The notes under the pieces were generated by a model. It had not been told where the DNA came from, did not search any database, and saw only the letters and a program-made list of their open reading frames with translations. Below are positions 6,731 through 14,530 of a DNA stretch of 14,530 nt, piece after piece. The translations under genes were made by a program, and so were the position numbers. The stretch lies in assembly GCA_023457535.1 (NCBI GenBank), contig JAEWLN010000168.1:1-14530 (forward strand). Direction: 5' to 3'. Position 1 is the stretch's first letter; every line of letters starts with the position of its first letter. This DNA comes from Bacteroidota bacterium. Lineage in GTDB: Bacteria; Bacteroidota; Bacteroidia; Flavobacteriales; Flavobacteriaceae.

Positions 6731-7408
6731 ATGCGCTCAAACATTGCCAGCGTCCTATGGACCGCCATCGCATTATCGCTTTGCAATCCTGCCCATGCCC
6801 AACAGCGCCCTTATGTGGTAACGGCGTTGCGCGATACGGTTTATGTGGACAAGATTAGTCTGACCGATGAAAAGGTCAAAACCAGGACCGGCGGTGTAAA
6901 AAAAACCTATGATGTTGCGGAGATCACCGCGTTTTACGATTCGGGCGAACACAAAAACTACGAGCGGATACCCAATCCGGAATTTGGCAAAACCAAAGCC
7001 CCTGAATCCGACCGGTACGATTACCGCCAGCAGGAGCGGTCGCACATCGATGCGTACAACAGCCGCATCCGGTACAAATTCGTGCACCGGCTGACCGACG
7101 GCAAAGTAAAACTGTTCAAGGAAGGCAAAGCGTATTACACCATGGATCCGCAAGGCGTTGCGGCGCCGGGCTATGATAATACGACCTATTACATCGCGAT
7201 CCCTGATGCCAGACCGGAACGCATCGACCACGAAGGCGAGCTCGAACTGACCGCCAGCGTGTATACGGTCCTGCGGATGTATCTGCACGGCAACAACGAC
7301 ATCCGCCAACGGCTCGACCAGTTATATGCATCCAGACCGAAAGCGACCCAGGCGCAGATCGTGGCGTTGATCGGGGATTATAACGAATGGTTCAGGATGG
7401 TGAAGTGA
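6731..7408 (+). CDS. Exported protein of unknown function
   Basis: I do not recognise this family. The protein has 225 residues. Residues 1-23 (MRSNIASVLWTAIALSLCNP then AHA) are a clear signal peptide with an AHA|QQ cleavage site. Cys18 is not in a lipobox, so a soluble periplasmic or secreted protein is more likely than a lipoprotein. The mature part is charged and rich in Tyr, Arg and Lys. It has an N-terminal beta-rich segment (VVTALRDTVYVDKISLTDEKVKT, roughly 28-50), a central basic part, and a helical C-terminus (about 175-225) ending DYNEWFRMVK. No T9SS tail, membrane segment or catalytic motif is seen. An in-frame ATG at 6668 would add 21 residues that would bury the signal peptide, so it is rejected. 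The gene is convergent with hsdR. Confidence 0.8.
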   Translation: MRSNIASVLWTAIALSLCNPAHAQQRPYVVTALRDTVYVDKISLTDEKVKTRTGGVKKTYDVAEITAFYDSGEHKNYERIPNPEFGKTKAPESDRYDYRQQERSHIDAYNSRIRYKFVHRLTDGKVKLFKEGKAYYTMDPQGVAAPGYDNTTYYIAIPDARPERIDHEGELELTASVYTVLRMYLHGNNDIRQRLDQLYASRPKATQAQIVALIGDYNEWFRMVK

Positions 7409-7459
7409 TTGGGGCGGGGGAAGTTTGCGTTGTGGGTGTGTAACTTTTTTGATATTGAA

Positions 7460-7515
7460 AAATTTTACACGGAATTTGTGTAGGATTTTTTTACCTATGA
7501 AATTTTACACAAATA
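7460..7515. repeat. Cluster of TTTTACAC / GTGTA direct and inverted repeats, possible bidirectional terminator
   Basis: aaattttacac occurs twice (about 7460-7470 and 7501-7511). Between them lies tttgtgta, so tacac/gtgta can pair around 7 nt (7466-7482), and atttgtgta (about 7474-7482) can pair with tacacaaat (about 7507-7515) with tagg/ccta nested inside. The first stem is followed by ggattttttt on the plus strand and by aaattttt on the minus strand, as expected of a weak bidirectional terminator between convergent genes. Coordinates may be off by one base. Confidence 0.5.
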
Positions 7516-7533
7516 ATATTTCTAATTTAATTT

Positions 7534-10500
7534 CTATCGCGTGATTTCATTTGCTATCATTTCGGCCTGCTTCAAGACCGTTTCGGTAGCCAGCATTTGC
7601 ATGTCGGGCGGATACCCAAATTTCCGCAAAATGCGTTTCACCGCAACTTTCAATTTGGCTTTAACGCTCTCTTTGATCGTCCAGTCGATCGTCGCATTCT
7701 GACGTATGGTTTCAGTAAGTACCACGGCAAGTTCGCGCAACTGATCGTGCTGCATCAGGTCCCTTGCGCTGTTATTGTGGGCTACAGCCGTATAGAATGC
7801 GTATTCAAAGTCAGTGAGTCCCATTTTTTTTGGTTCCTGGTCCGTAGCCGCAATCTCTTTACTAAGATTGATCAGTTCGTCGATGACCTCTGCCGCCGTC
7901 AGAATTTTGTTGTGGTAGCGCTTAATCGAATCTTCGAGCATTTCTAAAAACGACTGGCTTTTGACAAGATTTTTCTTGGCTCTGGATTTTATTTCGTCGT
8001 TGAGCAATTTTTTGAGCACTTCCAACGCTACATTTTTGTGTTGCATCCCTTTGAGCTCCATCAAAAATTCCTCAGACAGGATCGAAATATCCGGCTTCTT
8101 GATGGCCGCTGCATCAAATACGTCGATCACGCGCTCGGATACCAATGCTTTGTCGATTACCTGCCGGATGGTGGTTTCGATTTCTTCATCGGTTTTCCCC
8201 GATCCGGTCGAGTCGAATTTGGCCAGTCGTGCCTTAACGGCCTGGAAAAACGAAATTTCATCTTTGACGTCCATGGCCTGGTCGTGTGGAATGGCGATCG
8301 CAAATGCTTTGGATAGCGCCGTTACCTCATCAATATAGCGCTTCTTGCCATTTTCAAGCCCTAAGATATGTTCTTCTGCGGCGAGTATCAGCGACAACTT
8401 TTGCGAGGTGTCGGCTTCAAAATAGGTTTCATAATCAAATCCGTGGTACATGTTTGACACGATTTCGAGTTTTTCGAGCATCAATGCCACGGCTTGCTCC
8501 TGCGCAATCGTCGGGTCGCCTTTGCCTCCTGCGTCGGAATAGAACGCCAGCGCCTTTTTAAGATCTGCGGCAATGCCAAGGTAATCGACAACCAGTCCGC
8601 CCGGCTTGTCTTTGTACACGCGGTTTACGCGCGCGATGGCCTGCATGAGGTTGTGGCCCTTCATAGGTTTGTCGATGTAAAGCGTGTGCATGCTCGGCGC
8701 GTCAAAGCCTGTGAGCCACATATCGCGAACGATCACGAGCTTTAGTTCATCAGCGGGGTTTTTCATCCGCTCGGCAAGTAATCTGCGTTGCTCCTTCGTA
8801 GTGTTGTGCTTTGACATTTTCGGACCGTCGGCCGACGTGGACGTCATCACTACTTTTAAAACGCCCTTGTTCAGATCGTCAGAATGCCATTCGGGTTTGA
8901 TGGCGATGATCGCTTCGTACAATTCAGCTGCGATCCGTCGGCTCATGGACACAATCATGCCTTTGCCGTCAAACACTTCCTGCCGTTGGCTAAAATGGTT
9001 GACGATGTCGCGGGCGATATTGGCCACGCGGTTTTCACTGCCCACGAGCGCTTCGAGTTGCGCCCATTTGGCCTTGGCCTTCTGGGTGTTGCTCAGGTCT
9101 TCCTGCTCTAGCTGGTCATCGAGTTCGTCCACCAATTGCTTTCCTTCATCGCTCAGGTTGACCTTTGCAAGCCTGCTTTCATAATAGATCCTGACCGTTG
9201 CTCCATCTTCGACGGCCTGCGCGATGTCGTAAATATCTACATAATTGCCAAACACCGCGGGCGTGTTGACGTCGGTATTCTCGATGGGTGTTCCTGTAAA
9301 ACCAAGATACGTAGCATTAGGCAGGGCATCGCGCATGTATTTGGCAAAGCCGTATACGATTTTCTTACCGATGACGTTTTTGTTTTCGTCCTTATCGTCT
9401 ATGGTTTTGGCTTTGAAACCGTACTGCGTGCGGTGTGCCTCGTCGGCAATGACCACAATGTTCTGCCGGTCTGAAAGCATTTCATAGACATTGCCTTCCT
9501 CAGGTTGAAATTTCTGGATGGTCGTAAACACCACGCCGCCCGAGGCCACTTTGAGCAATTCCTTAAGGTGGTTGCGGTCTTCCGCCTGTACCGGTTCCTG
9601 CCGCAACAATTGTTTGGAAGCCGCGAACGTATCAAACAATTGATCGTCGAGATCGTTGCGGTCTGTAATGACCAGAATCGTCGGATTATGTAATGCCAAT
9701 ACGATCTTTCCGGTGTAGAATACCATCGATAACGACTTGCCGCTGCCTTGCGTATGCCACACCACGCCGCCCTTTCTATCGCCAACCGGCTGTACGTTCA
9801 CGCTGGGAACGCCATAACTTTCCGGCGATTCTTCGGTTTGGTCATGCGACTTTATTCCTGTAGCGCGCAATGTCGATTCTACGGCGCGGTTTACGGCATA
9901 GTACTGATGATAAGCGGCTATTTTCTTGACCGTCGAAATCGTGACGACACCCGTATCGGGATCTTCTTTTTTCGATTTTTCAAATACGATAAAATGCCGG
10001 ATCAGATCGATCAGCGTTGCTTTATTCAGCATGCCTTGTACAAGTGTCTCTAACTGGCTGACCAGATGCGATGCCTCGGCTTTCCCGTCGGCAGTTTTCC
10101 AGCTCATGTAACGGCTGAAACTGGCCGATAACGACCCGGCTTTGGCCTCTAACCCGTCGGATATAATATTGAACGCGTTGAAGGTAAACAATCCGGGAAT
10201 CATCGCTTTGTAGGTTTCGACCTGCTTGTATGCCGAAATACAGGTCGTCTTTTCATCGGTCGCATTTTTGAGCTCGATCAATACCAATGGGATGCCGTTG
10301 ACAAACAACAACAGATCAGGGCGCTTGTTCTGATTGTTCTCGATAATCGTAAACTGATTAATGACCAGAAACTCGTTGTTTGCCGGTTGGTTGAAATCGA
10401 TCAGCCAAACGCGGTCGCCCCGGTCGTCGCCATCTATGCGTTTGCTTACCGGGACGCCTTCTGTAAGCAGTTTGTGGAATGCTTCGTTGTTGGCGAGCAT

Positions 10501-10749
10501 TTCAGGTGATGCGATGCGCTCAATTTCCTTAAGCGCTTCGGCGCGTTCGCTCTCGGGAATGGTTGGATTGATGCGCGCGATGGCTTGCCGGATCCTGTCA
10601 TGAAGCAACACCTGCTCAAAACTTTGGCGTTCGGGTTGGTCGGCGTCGGGGGCGATGTTGGGGCCGTAGATGTGTGTGTAGCCGAGTTTACGGAGTAAGT
10701 CAATCGCAAATAATTCAATGGTATTTTCGGTTATTCGTGTCATTGGCAT
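7534..10749 (-). CDS. hsdR: Type I restriction endonuclease, HsdR (motor and nuclease) subunit
   Basis: This encodes 1071 residues, full length for HsdR. With HsdM and HsdS it forms the type I complex that binds an asymmetric target, translocates DNA using ATP and cuts unmethylated DNA at a distance. The N-terminal PD-(D/E)xK nuclease is visible at RPDLLLFVNGIPLVLIELK (Asp145, Glu159, Lys161) with the QxxxY motif at Gln176-Tyr180. The SF2 motor follows, with Walker A WHTQGSGKS (Lys338), DEAH box 436-439, GFTGTP 483-488, LTGFDAPSMHTLYIDKP, and motif VI QAIARVNR. A helical C-terminal domain completes it. All key residues are intact. It is the last gene of the operon, 7 nt after the DUF262/DUF1524 gene. 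The second in-frame ATG (third codon, complement 10741-10743) has AAGG six bases upstream and may be the real start, giving MTRITENTIELFAIDLL. GC content looks higher (about 50-55% in sampled lines) than in the gene before it. Confidence 0.97.
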   Translation of the reverse strand: MPMTRITENTIELFAIDLLRKLGYTHIYGPNIAPDADQPERQSFEQVLLHDRIRQAIARINPTIPESERAEALKEIERIASPEMLANNEAFHKLLTEGVPVSKRIDGDDRGDRVWLIDFNQPANNEFLVINQFTIIENNQNKRPDLLLFVNGIPLVLIELKNATDEKTTCISAYKQVETYKAMIPGLFTFNAFNIISDGLEAKAGSLSASFSRYMSWKTADGKAEASHLVSQLETLVQGMLNKATLIDLIRHFIVFEKSKKEDPDTGVVTISTVKKIAAYHQYYAVNRAVESTLRATGIKSHDQTEESPESYGVPSVNVQPVGDRKGGVVWHTQGSGKSLSMVFYTGKIVLALHNPTILVITDRNDLDDQLFDTFAASKQLLRQEPVQAEDRNHLKELLKVASGGVVFTTIQKFQPEEGNVYEMLSDRQNIVVIADEAHRTQYGFKAKTIDDKDENKNVIGKKIVYGFAKYMRDALPNATYLGFTGTPIENTDVNTPAVFGNYVDIYDIAQAVEDGATVRIYYESRLAKVNLSDEGKQLVDELDDQLEQEDLSNTQKAKAKWAQLEALVGSENRVANIARDIVNHFSQRQEVFDGKGMIVSMSRRIAAELYEAIIAIKPEWHSDDLNKGVLKVVMTSTSADGPKMSKHNTTKEQRRLLAERMKNPADELKLVIVRDMWLTGFDAPSMHTLYIDKPMKGHNLMQAIARVNRVYKDKPGGLVVDYLGIAADLKKALAFYSDAGGKGDPTIAQEQAVALMLEKLEIVSNMYHGFDYETYFEADTSQKLSLILAAEEHILGLENGKKRYIDEVTALSKAFAIAIPHDQAMDVKDEISFFQAVKARLAKFDSTGSGKTDEEIETTIRQVIDKALVSERVIDVFDAAAIKKPDISILSEEFLMELKGMQHKNVALEVLKKLLNDEIKSRAKKNLVKSQSFLEMLEDSIKRYHNKILTAAEVIDELINLSKEIAATDQEPKKMGLTDFEYAFYTAVAHNNSARDLMQHDQLRELAVVLTETIRQNATIDWTIKESVKAKLKVAVKRILRKFGYPPDMQMLATETVLKQAEMIANEITR

Positions 10750-10756
10750 CCTTGTT

Positions 10757-12748
10757 TTAATCCAACAAAAGAATTTTTTCCATTTTCCTTTGATGTTCCT
10801 TTATATCATCATATATCCATTCTAAACCCTGTCCGCGTTTCCTTTCATGCAAATTGTCTTTACACTTTTGCATCATAACCATAAACTTGATTGAAGCGAC
10901 ACTAATCTGCCTGATCTTACCGGCATCCAAATAATGGCTGAGTTTTGCGTCTGGATTCCAGCTATTCCCTGAACTATTTATCTCGGCACCAATCATTGCG
11001 TAATTACCCGTGCAATTTATCTGGTCTTGTGTAGGCCGTCCATTTTTACCATCTGCTTTGGCTTGGGGGAAAAAATGTTCCAAACTTCGGCGCGTCCTGG
11101 AAAAATAGAATTGTTCGAATAATTTTAACCCAAAATCACTGCAACCCAAGGTATCAAAGAAATTCCGTCTTTCAAGACTTCCTTCTTTTAGTTTTTCTCC
11201 CCGCAATTCCTCAAAATATTTCTCCCACAATTTGTAATCGAGGTAATTGAACACAAATAACGGAATTCCGTTTGATTTTACAGTGCCGTCGCCGTATATC
11301 CCGGCAAAATCCCTAATGCTGTTTTGCGGAACCACGGTGAGCTGGTTACGAAGTAAAATTACGCTGTCAAAACTGCCGGGATTTGGCGTGTTGACGGCAT
11401 TCAATTTAGCCGGGTCTAAATAAACATCCTGAAAATATTTATCGGCCAGTCCGTTGACAAATTCGTAATATTTTTCAACGTCGCCTCCCTCATTAAAGAG
11501 ATGCAACAGACAATAGAACAAATAGTTTTTCCGTTGTCTTGCAGTAAACGCCACTTCGAACATCGAAAGCAGTTGTACGAGTTTGTCCTGGATTTCGCCC
11601 CTGCCAGCTAAATTTTTTAACTGTCCTTTGTCGTCTTTGTGCCAAACCTGCAACTTCCAAGGATTGCTTTCAAGGGTATCGTTTTCGTTTGAATGATGCA
11701 CAATATAATTGTCCAAGAAAAACTTTGCCTGCAATAAATTGTATCCGAACTCTTTTGCGAACGCTTCATTCAATACAACCTTATCGAACTCCCGAATCAA
11801 TTCCTTATCGTCAAGTGTAAAATTCAAAGGGTCGAAATCTGGTTCTTTCATCCTAGTGATTTTAAGTACAATCAGTAGGAAATTAGAAAAATCTATGATC
11901 GGCTGAAAGCTGTCAAGGTTATCATCAGTGCCTGACTTTTCATCGCCGACTTTTCCCGTCGCAAGGTCTAGAATCGACTTCTTATCTGTTCCTGAAGCCA
12001 CTTTTGGTAAAGCGTCAAAATCAAAAATCGAAAATTCGTCATTATATGTTCCAAAAATAGCTGCATTTTTATATTTCTGCTGAATGTAAACATTCATGAC
12101 GCTGCAGTTTTCCCACAATTGGCTGAAAGTGACCTTATCCTGTTCTTCTTTTAATTGCTCTATAAGGCGCGCTTTTATAATTTCATGTTTTTCCAACTGC
12201 TCGCCCCGTGAGTTCATGATCTCGAAATAATGGTTGAGGTCTATGTCCCTGGGCACGTTGTAATGTATCAGGTGAACGTTCTGCTGAAAATATTGTTTAT
12301 AGCTTTCCAGGTCTTCGGCGGGAACTTTGTCGTTTATGGCCTTTCTGGCATAATCGTACCCATTGATGATGCCGTTGTCCTTCTCATCCACATTAAATGA
12401 AGGCATGCTCTTGATCGTTTCATTTGATTTCTTGCGCGCCCTGTAAGTCAATTTGTTCTGACGTGAAATGTCTAGGGCTGACAGTACTATATTGATCGTG
12501 GTAAGCCGCTGCTGCCCATCGATTACCTCATACACCTGGTCGCCTTTGTGATACGAAACCAATGTGCCGATAAAATAAGTGTCCTTTCTGCTCGTGTACG
12601 CATCGTAAACATCCTGTATAAGGGCTGAAATTTCATCGTCCTCCCACGCATAATTTCGCTGATAGATCGGCACTTCATACGTTACCGGATTCCCGTTGTA
12701 TACTTCGGCAATCGATTGTTCTTTCAAAGGTAAAATAGCGCTTGCCAT
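10757..12748 (-). CDS. GmrSD-type protein: DUF262 with C-terminal DUF1524-like HNH nuclease
   Basis: This encodes 663 residues from the ATG at 12748. The N-terminal DUF262 domain shows its three hallmarks: PIYQRNYAW (27-35), VIDGQQRLTTI (75-85), and FEIMNSRGEQLEKHEIIKARL (about 175-195). In the GmrS/SspE/BrxU family, DUF262 is a ParB-like nucleotide-hydrolysing domain. Near the C-terminus, RRSLEHFFPQ (His558) followed by INCTGNYAMIG (Asn582) and EINSSGNSWNPDAK fits the DUF1524 His-Me (HNH) nuclease pattern. Together this is the layout of GmrSD-type modification-dependent (type IV) restriction enzymes. The start lies one base after the stop of the previous gene (TAATATG), so translation is probably coupled. 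A longer reading from 12829 would overlap the upstream gene by 80 bp and lacks family support. Sampled lines of this gene are only about 33-42% GC, lower than its neighbours, which suggests a separate origin. Confidence 0.88.
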   Translation of the reverse strand: MASAILPLKEQSIAEVYNGNPVTYEVPIYQRNYAWEDDEISALIQDVYDAYTSRKDTYFIGTLVSYHKGDQVYEVIDGQQRLTTINIVLSALDISRQNKLTYRARKKSNETIKSMPSFNVDEKDNGIINGYDYARKAINDKVPAEDLESYKQYFQQNVHLIHYNVPRDIDLNHYFEIMNSRGEQLEKHEIIKARLIEQLKEEQDKVTFSQLWENCSVMNVYIQQKYKNAAIFGTYNDEFSIFDFDALPKVASGTDKKSILDLATGKVGDEKSGTDDNLDSFQPIIDFSNFLLIVLKITRMKEPDFDPLNFTLDDKELIREFDKVVLNEAFAKEFGYNLLQAKFFLDNYIVHHSNENDTLESNPWKLQVWHKDDKGQLKNLAGRGEIQDKLVQLLSMFEVAFTARQRKNYLFYCLLHLFNEGGDVEKYYEFVNGLADKYFQDVYLDPAKLNAVNTPNPGSFDSVILLRNQLTVVPQNSIRDFAGIYGDGTVKSNGIPLFVFNYLDYKLWEKYFEELRGEKLKEGSLERRNFFDTLGCSDFGLKLFEQFYFSRTRRSLEHFFPQAKADGKNGRPTQDQINCTGNYAMIGAEINSSGNSWNPDAKLSHYLDAGKIRQISVASIKFMVMMQKCKDNLHERKRGQGLEWIYDDIKEHQRKMEKILLLD

Positions 12749-12749
12749 A

Positions 12750-14213
12750 TTATTCTTCAATAAATTTATTTTCTCTGAAATAATGCAAATAGTTCTGATA
12801 GACGCCATCCGACTCCTTATCGATGTCATCTTTCTTCGCTACGATGGTGCGCATTGGAAGCGGACTTAATTTGTCTGAAAGCGAACTCAGCAACACCACA
12901 GGCGAATCTGCTTCGGTAATCATTTTATAAATGTTGAATGAATTTTTGACCGGACTTCCTAAAATGTAATTTTGAGCCGACTGCCACCCAAGATTATAAT
13001 ATTGCGCCCTGAGCGAATATGCCCAAATAAAAGCATACATCACAAATTGCTTCTCCAACATTTCCCGATCTGTTTTAGAAGGCCGGTCGCACGGCAAGAA
13101 TCGGTCTACATAAAGCAGTACGGCGGTATCAAATAGCAGCCGTGTGATTCCATTGCCGACACCGTTCTTGTAGCCCCGTAAATCGAGTGTTTTGACAATT
13201 TCGTTGTCGTTGATGAAGTACCCCTCGTATTTGTTGTTGTTTTGAATGTCTTCCAGGATATCGAAATAATGCCGGGCGTAGTCAAAAAAAGATTTTCCGG
13301 CAATAATCGGGGTATCAATCTGAAACGGTTTCAAATTGTACATTCCCGAAACAAAAGGCATGGCAGATTGGTTTACCATATCGGCATAGGCAAATGCGCC
13401 CTTAAAAAACTGCGCGTAAGGGTAATTCCCGTTGCGGTTTATTCCCTTGAAATTTTGGATGTTATGCTCACTGAGTTCCCATGCCCTATTGCCTTTGACC
13501 CATTCCTTGAGGCGGTACAGGTAATCGCTGAATAGCAGTGACAGTTTCTTCTGGTCCAGGTCTTCCCACTCCTTTACCGTTTTTTCGGTTTGGGCGATGT
13601 CCAGATCGTTCATTTCGCGTAAATGGTAAGCCTTGAGCAAATCATGCGGATAAAGCTTTTTCCCACGGGCATTCTGCGAGTCAAAAAACTGGAAGGCTTC
13701 AGAAATGTCCTCGGTAATCACAACGATGAGTTCGCAGTTGTTTTTGATATAGTCATGCAGTTCCGACCGTTCGCGAGCATCCGAAATATTGTGGATGCGC
13801 CTATCTAGCGTCCTGTAGTTATTGGGAATGTTCCTGGCGTTATGCACATCGTCGGTCAAACACTGGTTTAAGAAACCAATGCTGCCGGCGTCTTTCTCAT
13901 CGAGCGCCATGAGCAACAGGGAAAACGTAATGGTACGCTGCTGGCCGTCGACGATGTTGTACACCGATTTGTCTGCATCAAAATGAAGGATAAGCGTCCC
14001 GACGCGGTAGGTTTCCTTATTCTGATTTTTGGCCTCGATGATGTCGTCAAACAACTGAACCGCATTTTTAGCCGTCCATTTATACGGGCGCTGGTAAGGC
14101 GGGATTACCAGCCTGATCGGGGTTATGGGTTTCCCTTCTGCATCCTGGGTGATGGTATCCCGTAACAGAAGGTCACCAATTTTGGCAATGGCAAGTCGAA
14201 GCGCGCTACCCAT
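12750..14213 (-). CDS. DUF262 protein without recognisable nuclease domain
   Basis: This encodes 487 residues. The N-terminal DUF262 domain is clear: IPPYQRPYKW (37-46), IVDGQQRTITF (87-97), and FFDSQNARGKKLYPHDLLKA (177-196), matching the GmrS-type, ParB-like nucleotide-hydrolysing fold. The remaining 290 residues are mostly helical, with aromatic-rich stretches (FVMYAFIWAYSLRAQYYNLGW). I see no EHI-P...GN...N pattern of DUF1524, so it probably lacks its own nuclease. It starts 7 nt after the hsdS stop and ends 1 nt before the next DUF262 gene. I infer that it is a sensor or regulatory partner of the nuclease-bearing paralogue, or of the type I complex. It could also be a GmrS-like NTPase with a divergent effector domain. 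Confidence 0.85.
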   Translation of the reverse strand: MGSALRLAIAKIGDLLLRDTITQDAEGKPITPIRLVIPPYQRPYKWTAKNAVQLFDDIIEAKNQNKETYRVGTLILHFDADKSVYNIVDGQQRTITFSLLLMALDEKDAGSIGFLNQCLTDDVHNARNIPNNYRTLDRRIHNISDARERSELHDYIKNNCELIVVITEDISEAFQFFDSQNARGKKLYPHDLLKAYHLREMNDLDIAQTEKTVKEWEDLDQKKLSLLFSDYLYRLKEWVKGNRAWELSEHNIQNFKGINRNGNYPYAQFFKGAFAYADMVNQSAMPFVSGMYNLKPFQIDTPIIAGKSFFDYARHYFDILEDIQNNNKYEGYFINDNEIVKTLDLRGYKNGVGNGITRLLFDTAVLLYVDRFLPCDRPSKTDREMLEKQFVMYAFIWAYSLRAQYYNLGWQSAQNYILGSPVKNSFNIYKMITEADSPVVLLSSLSDKLSPLPMRTIVAKKDDIDKESDGVYQNYLHYFRENKFIEE

Positions 14214-14220
14214 ACTAGTT

Positions 14221-14530
14221 TTATCGGTTTAAATTTACCCGTACCTCCCCACTCATCAACTTCGGCAACAACGTATCGCGGAGTTGGGTAAGCGTGCGGA
14301 TTTGGGTTTGGTTGGTAAGAATCTTTTTAAAATAGGTGGCTACCAATTCTTCAAACTTAATTCTTTCTTCGAAAGTAGGCAGTTTGATCATAAGCCCCTT
14401 AAAAGTGTTTGTCGTAATGGTATCAAAGACACTTCCGTAGGCTCCCGATTTCAATTCCTCGACAGAATAATTTATGAGCAGGTACGTAAAAAAGTAACAT
14501 TTTTTGTCTTTTGGTAGAACACCATAATTG
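14221..14530 (-). CDS. hsdS: Type I restriction specificity subunit HsdS, C-terminal fragment
   Basis: The frame is open from the right edge of the window to the TAA at 14221-14223, giving 102 residues. It does not begin at the TTG at 14454, since the upstream codons read on as HsdS (NYGVLPKDKKCYFFTYLLIN). The visible part is the end of a target-recognition domain (GSVFDTITTNTFKGLMIKLP) and the following conserved helix (FEERIKFEELVATYFKKILT then QTQIRTLTQLRDTLLPKLMSGEVRV), the standard C-terminus of HsdS. HsdS sets the DNA sequence recognised for both methylation and cleavage. hsdM should lie further right, outside the window. Confidence 0.92.
   Translation of the reverse strand, partial: NYGVLPKDKKCYFFTYLLINYSVEELKSGAYGSVFDTITTNTFKGLMIKLPTFEERIKFEELVATYFKKILTNQTQIRTLTQLRDTLLPKLMSGEVRVNLNR

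Noticed and set aside
6773..7309. 178-residue minus-strand open frame
   Set aside because: It is antisense to the exported-protein gene, which has a signal peptide and a better start context.
12749..12829. 27-codon extension of the DUF262/DUF1524 protein
   Set aside because: It overlaps the coding region of the upstream DUF262 gene, while the ATG at 12748 is one base after that gene's stop and starts a typical DUF262 N-terminus.

Overview
The window looks like chromosomal DNA of a member of the Bacteroidota, most likely Flavobacteriaceae (Flavobacterium or a close relative). The evidence is a type IX secretion (T9SS) sorting domain, promoter boxes of the Bacteroidota form TAnnTTTG, few strong Shine-Dalgarno sequences, and a carA / eno / gltA neighbourhood that I recall as typical of Flavobacterium.

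Left part (1-5611, all on the minus strand): the start of citrate synthase (gltA, cut by the window edge), a large secreted leucine-rich-repeat protein with a T9SS tail, enolase (eno), and the small subunit of carbamoyl-phosphate synthase (carA). Each of the four has its own candidate -7 box. The LRR gene and eno each end in an intrinsic terminator, so these genes look mostly monocistronic. The LRR gene lies between eno and gltA and looks like an accessory insertion in a housekeeping neighbourhood.

Middle (5612-7408, plus strand): an intergenic block made of two 7-bp tandem-repeat arrays, a stand-alone CheY-like receiver protein, a cold-shock protein with a clear promoter and a UUCG-loop terminator, and an exported protein of unknown function.

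Right part (7534-14530, minus strand): a defence operon read right to left. It contains hsdS (only its C-terminal end is in the window), a DUF262 protein without a nuclease domain, a DUF262 + DUF1524-like (GmrSD-type) protein, and hsdR. The gaps are 7, 1 and 7 nt, so these genes are almost certainly co-transcribed and probably translationally coupled. hsdM is expected to the right of the window. The operon joins a type I restriction system, which cuts unmethylated DNA, to a pair of proteins related to type IV, modification-sensing restriction enzymes. This is the most interesting system in the window. The convergent junction with the exported-protein gene (about 7409-7533) carries a cluster of direct and inverted TTTTACAC/GTGTA repeats that could act as a bidirectional terminator or mark the edge of the defence locus.
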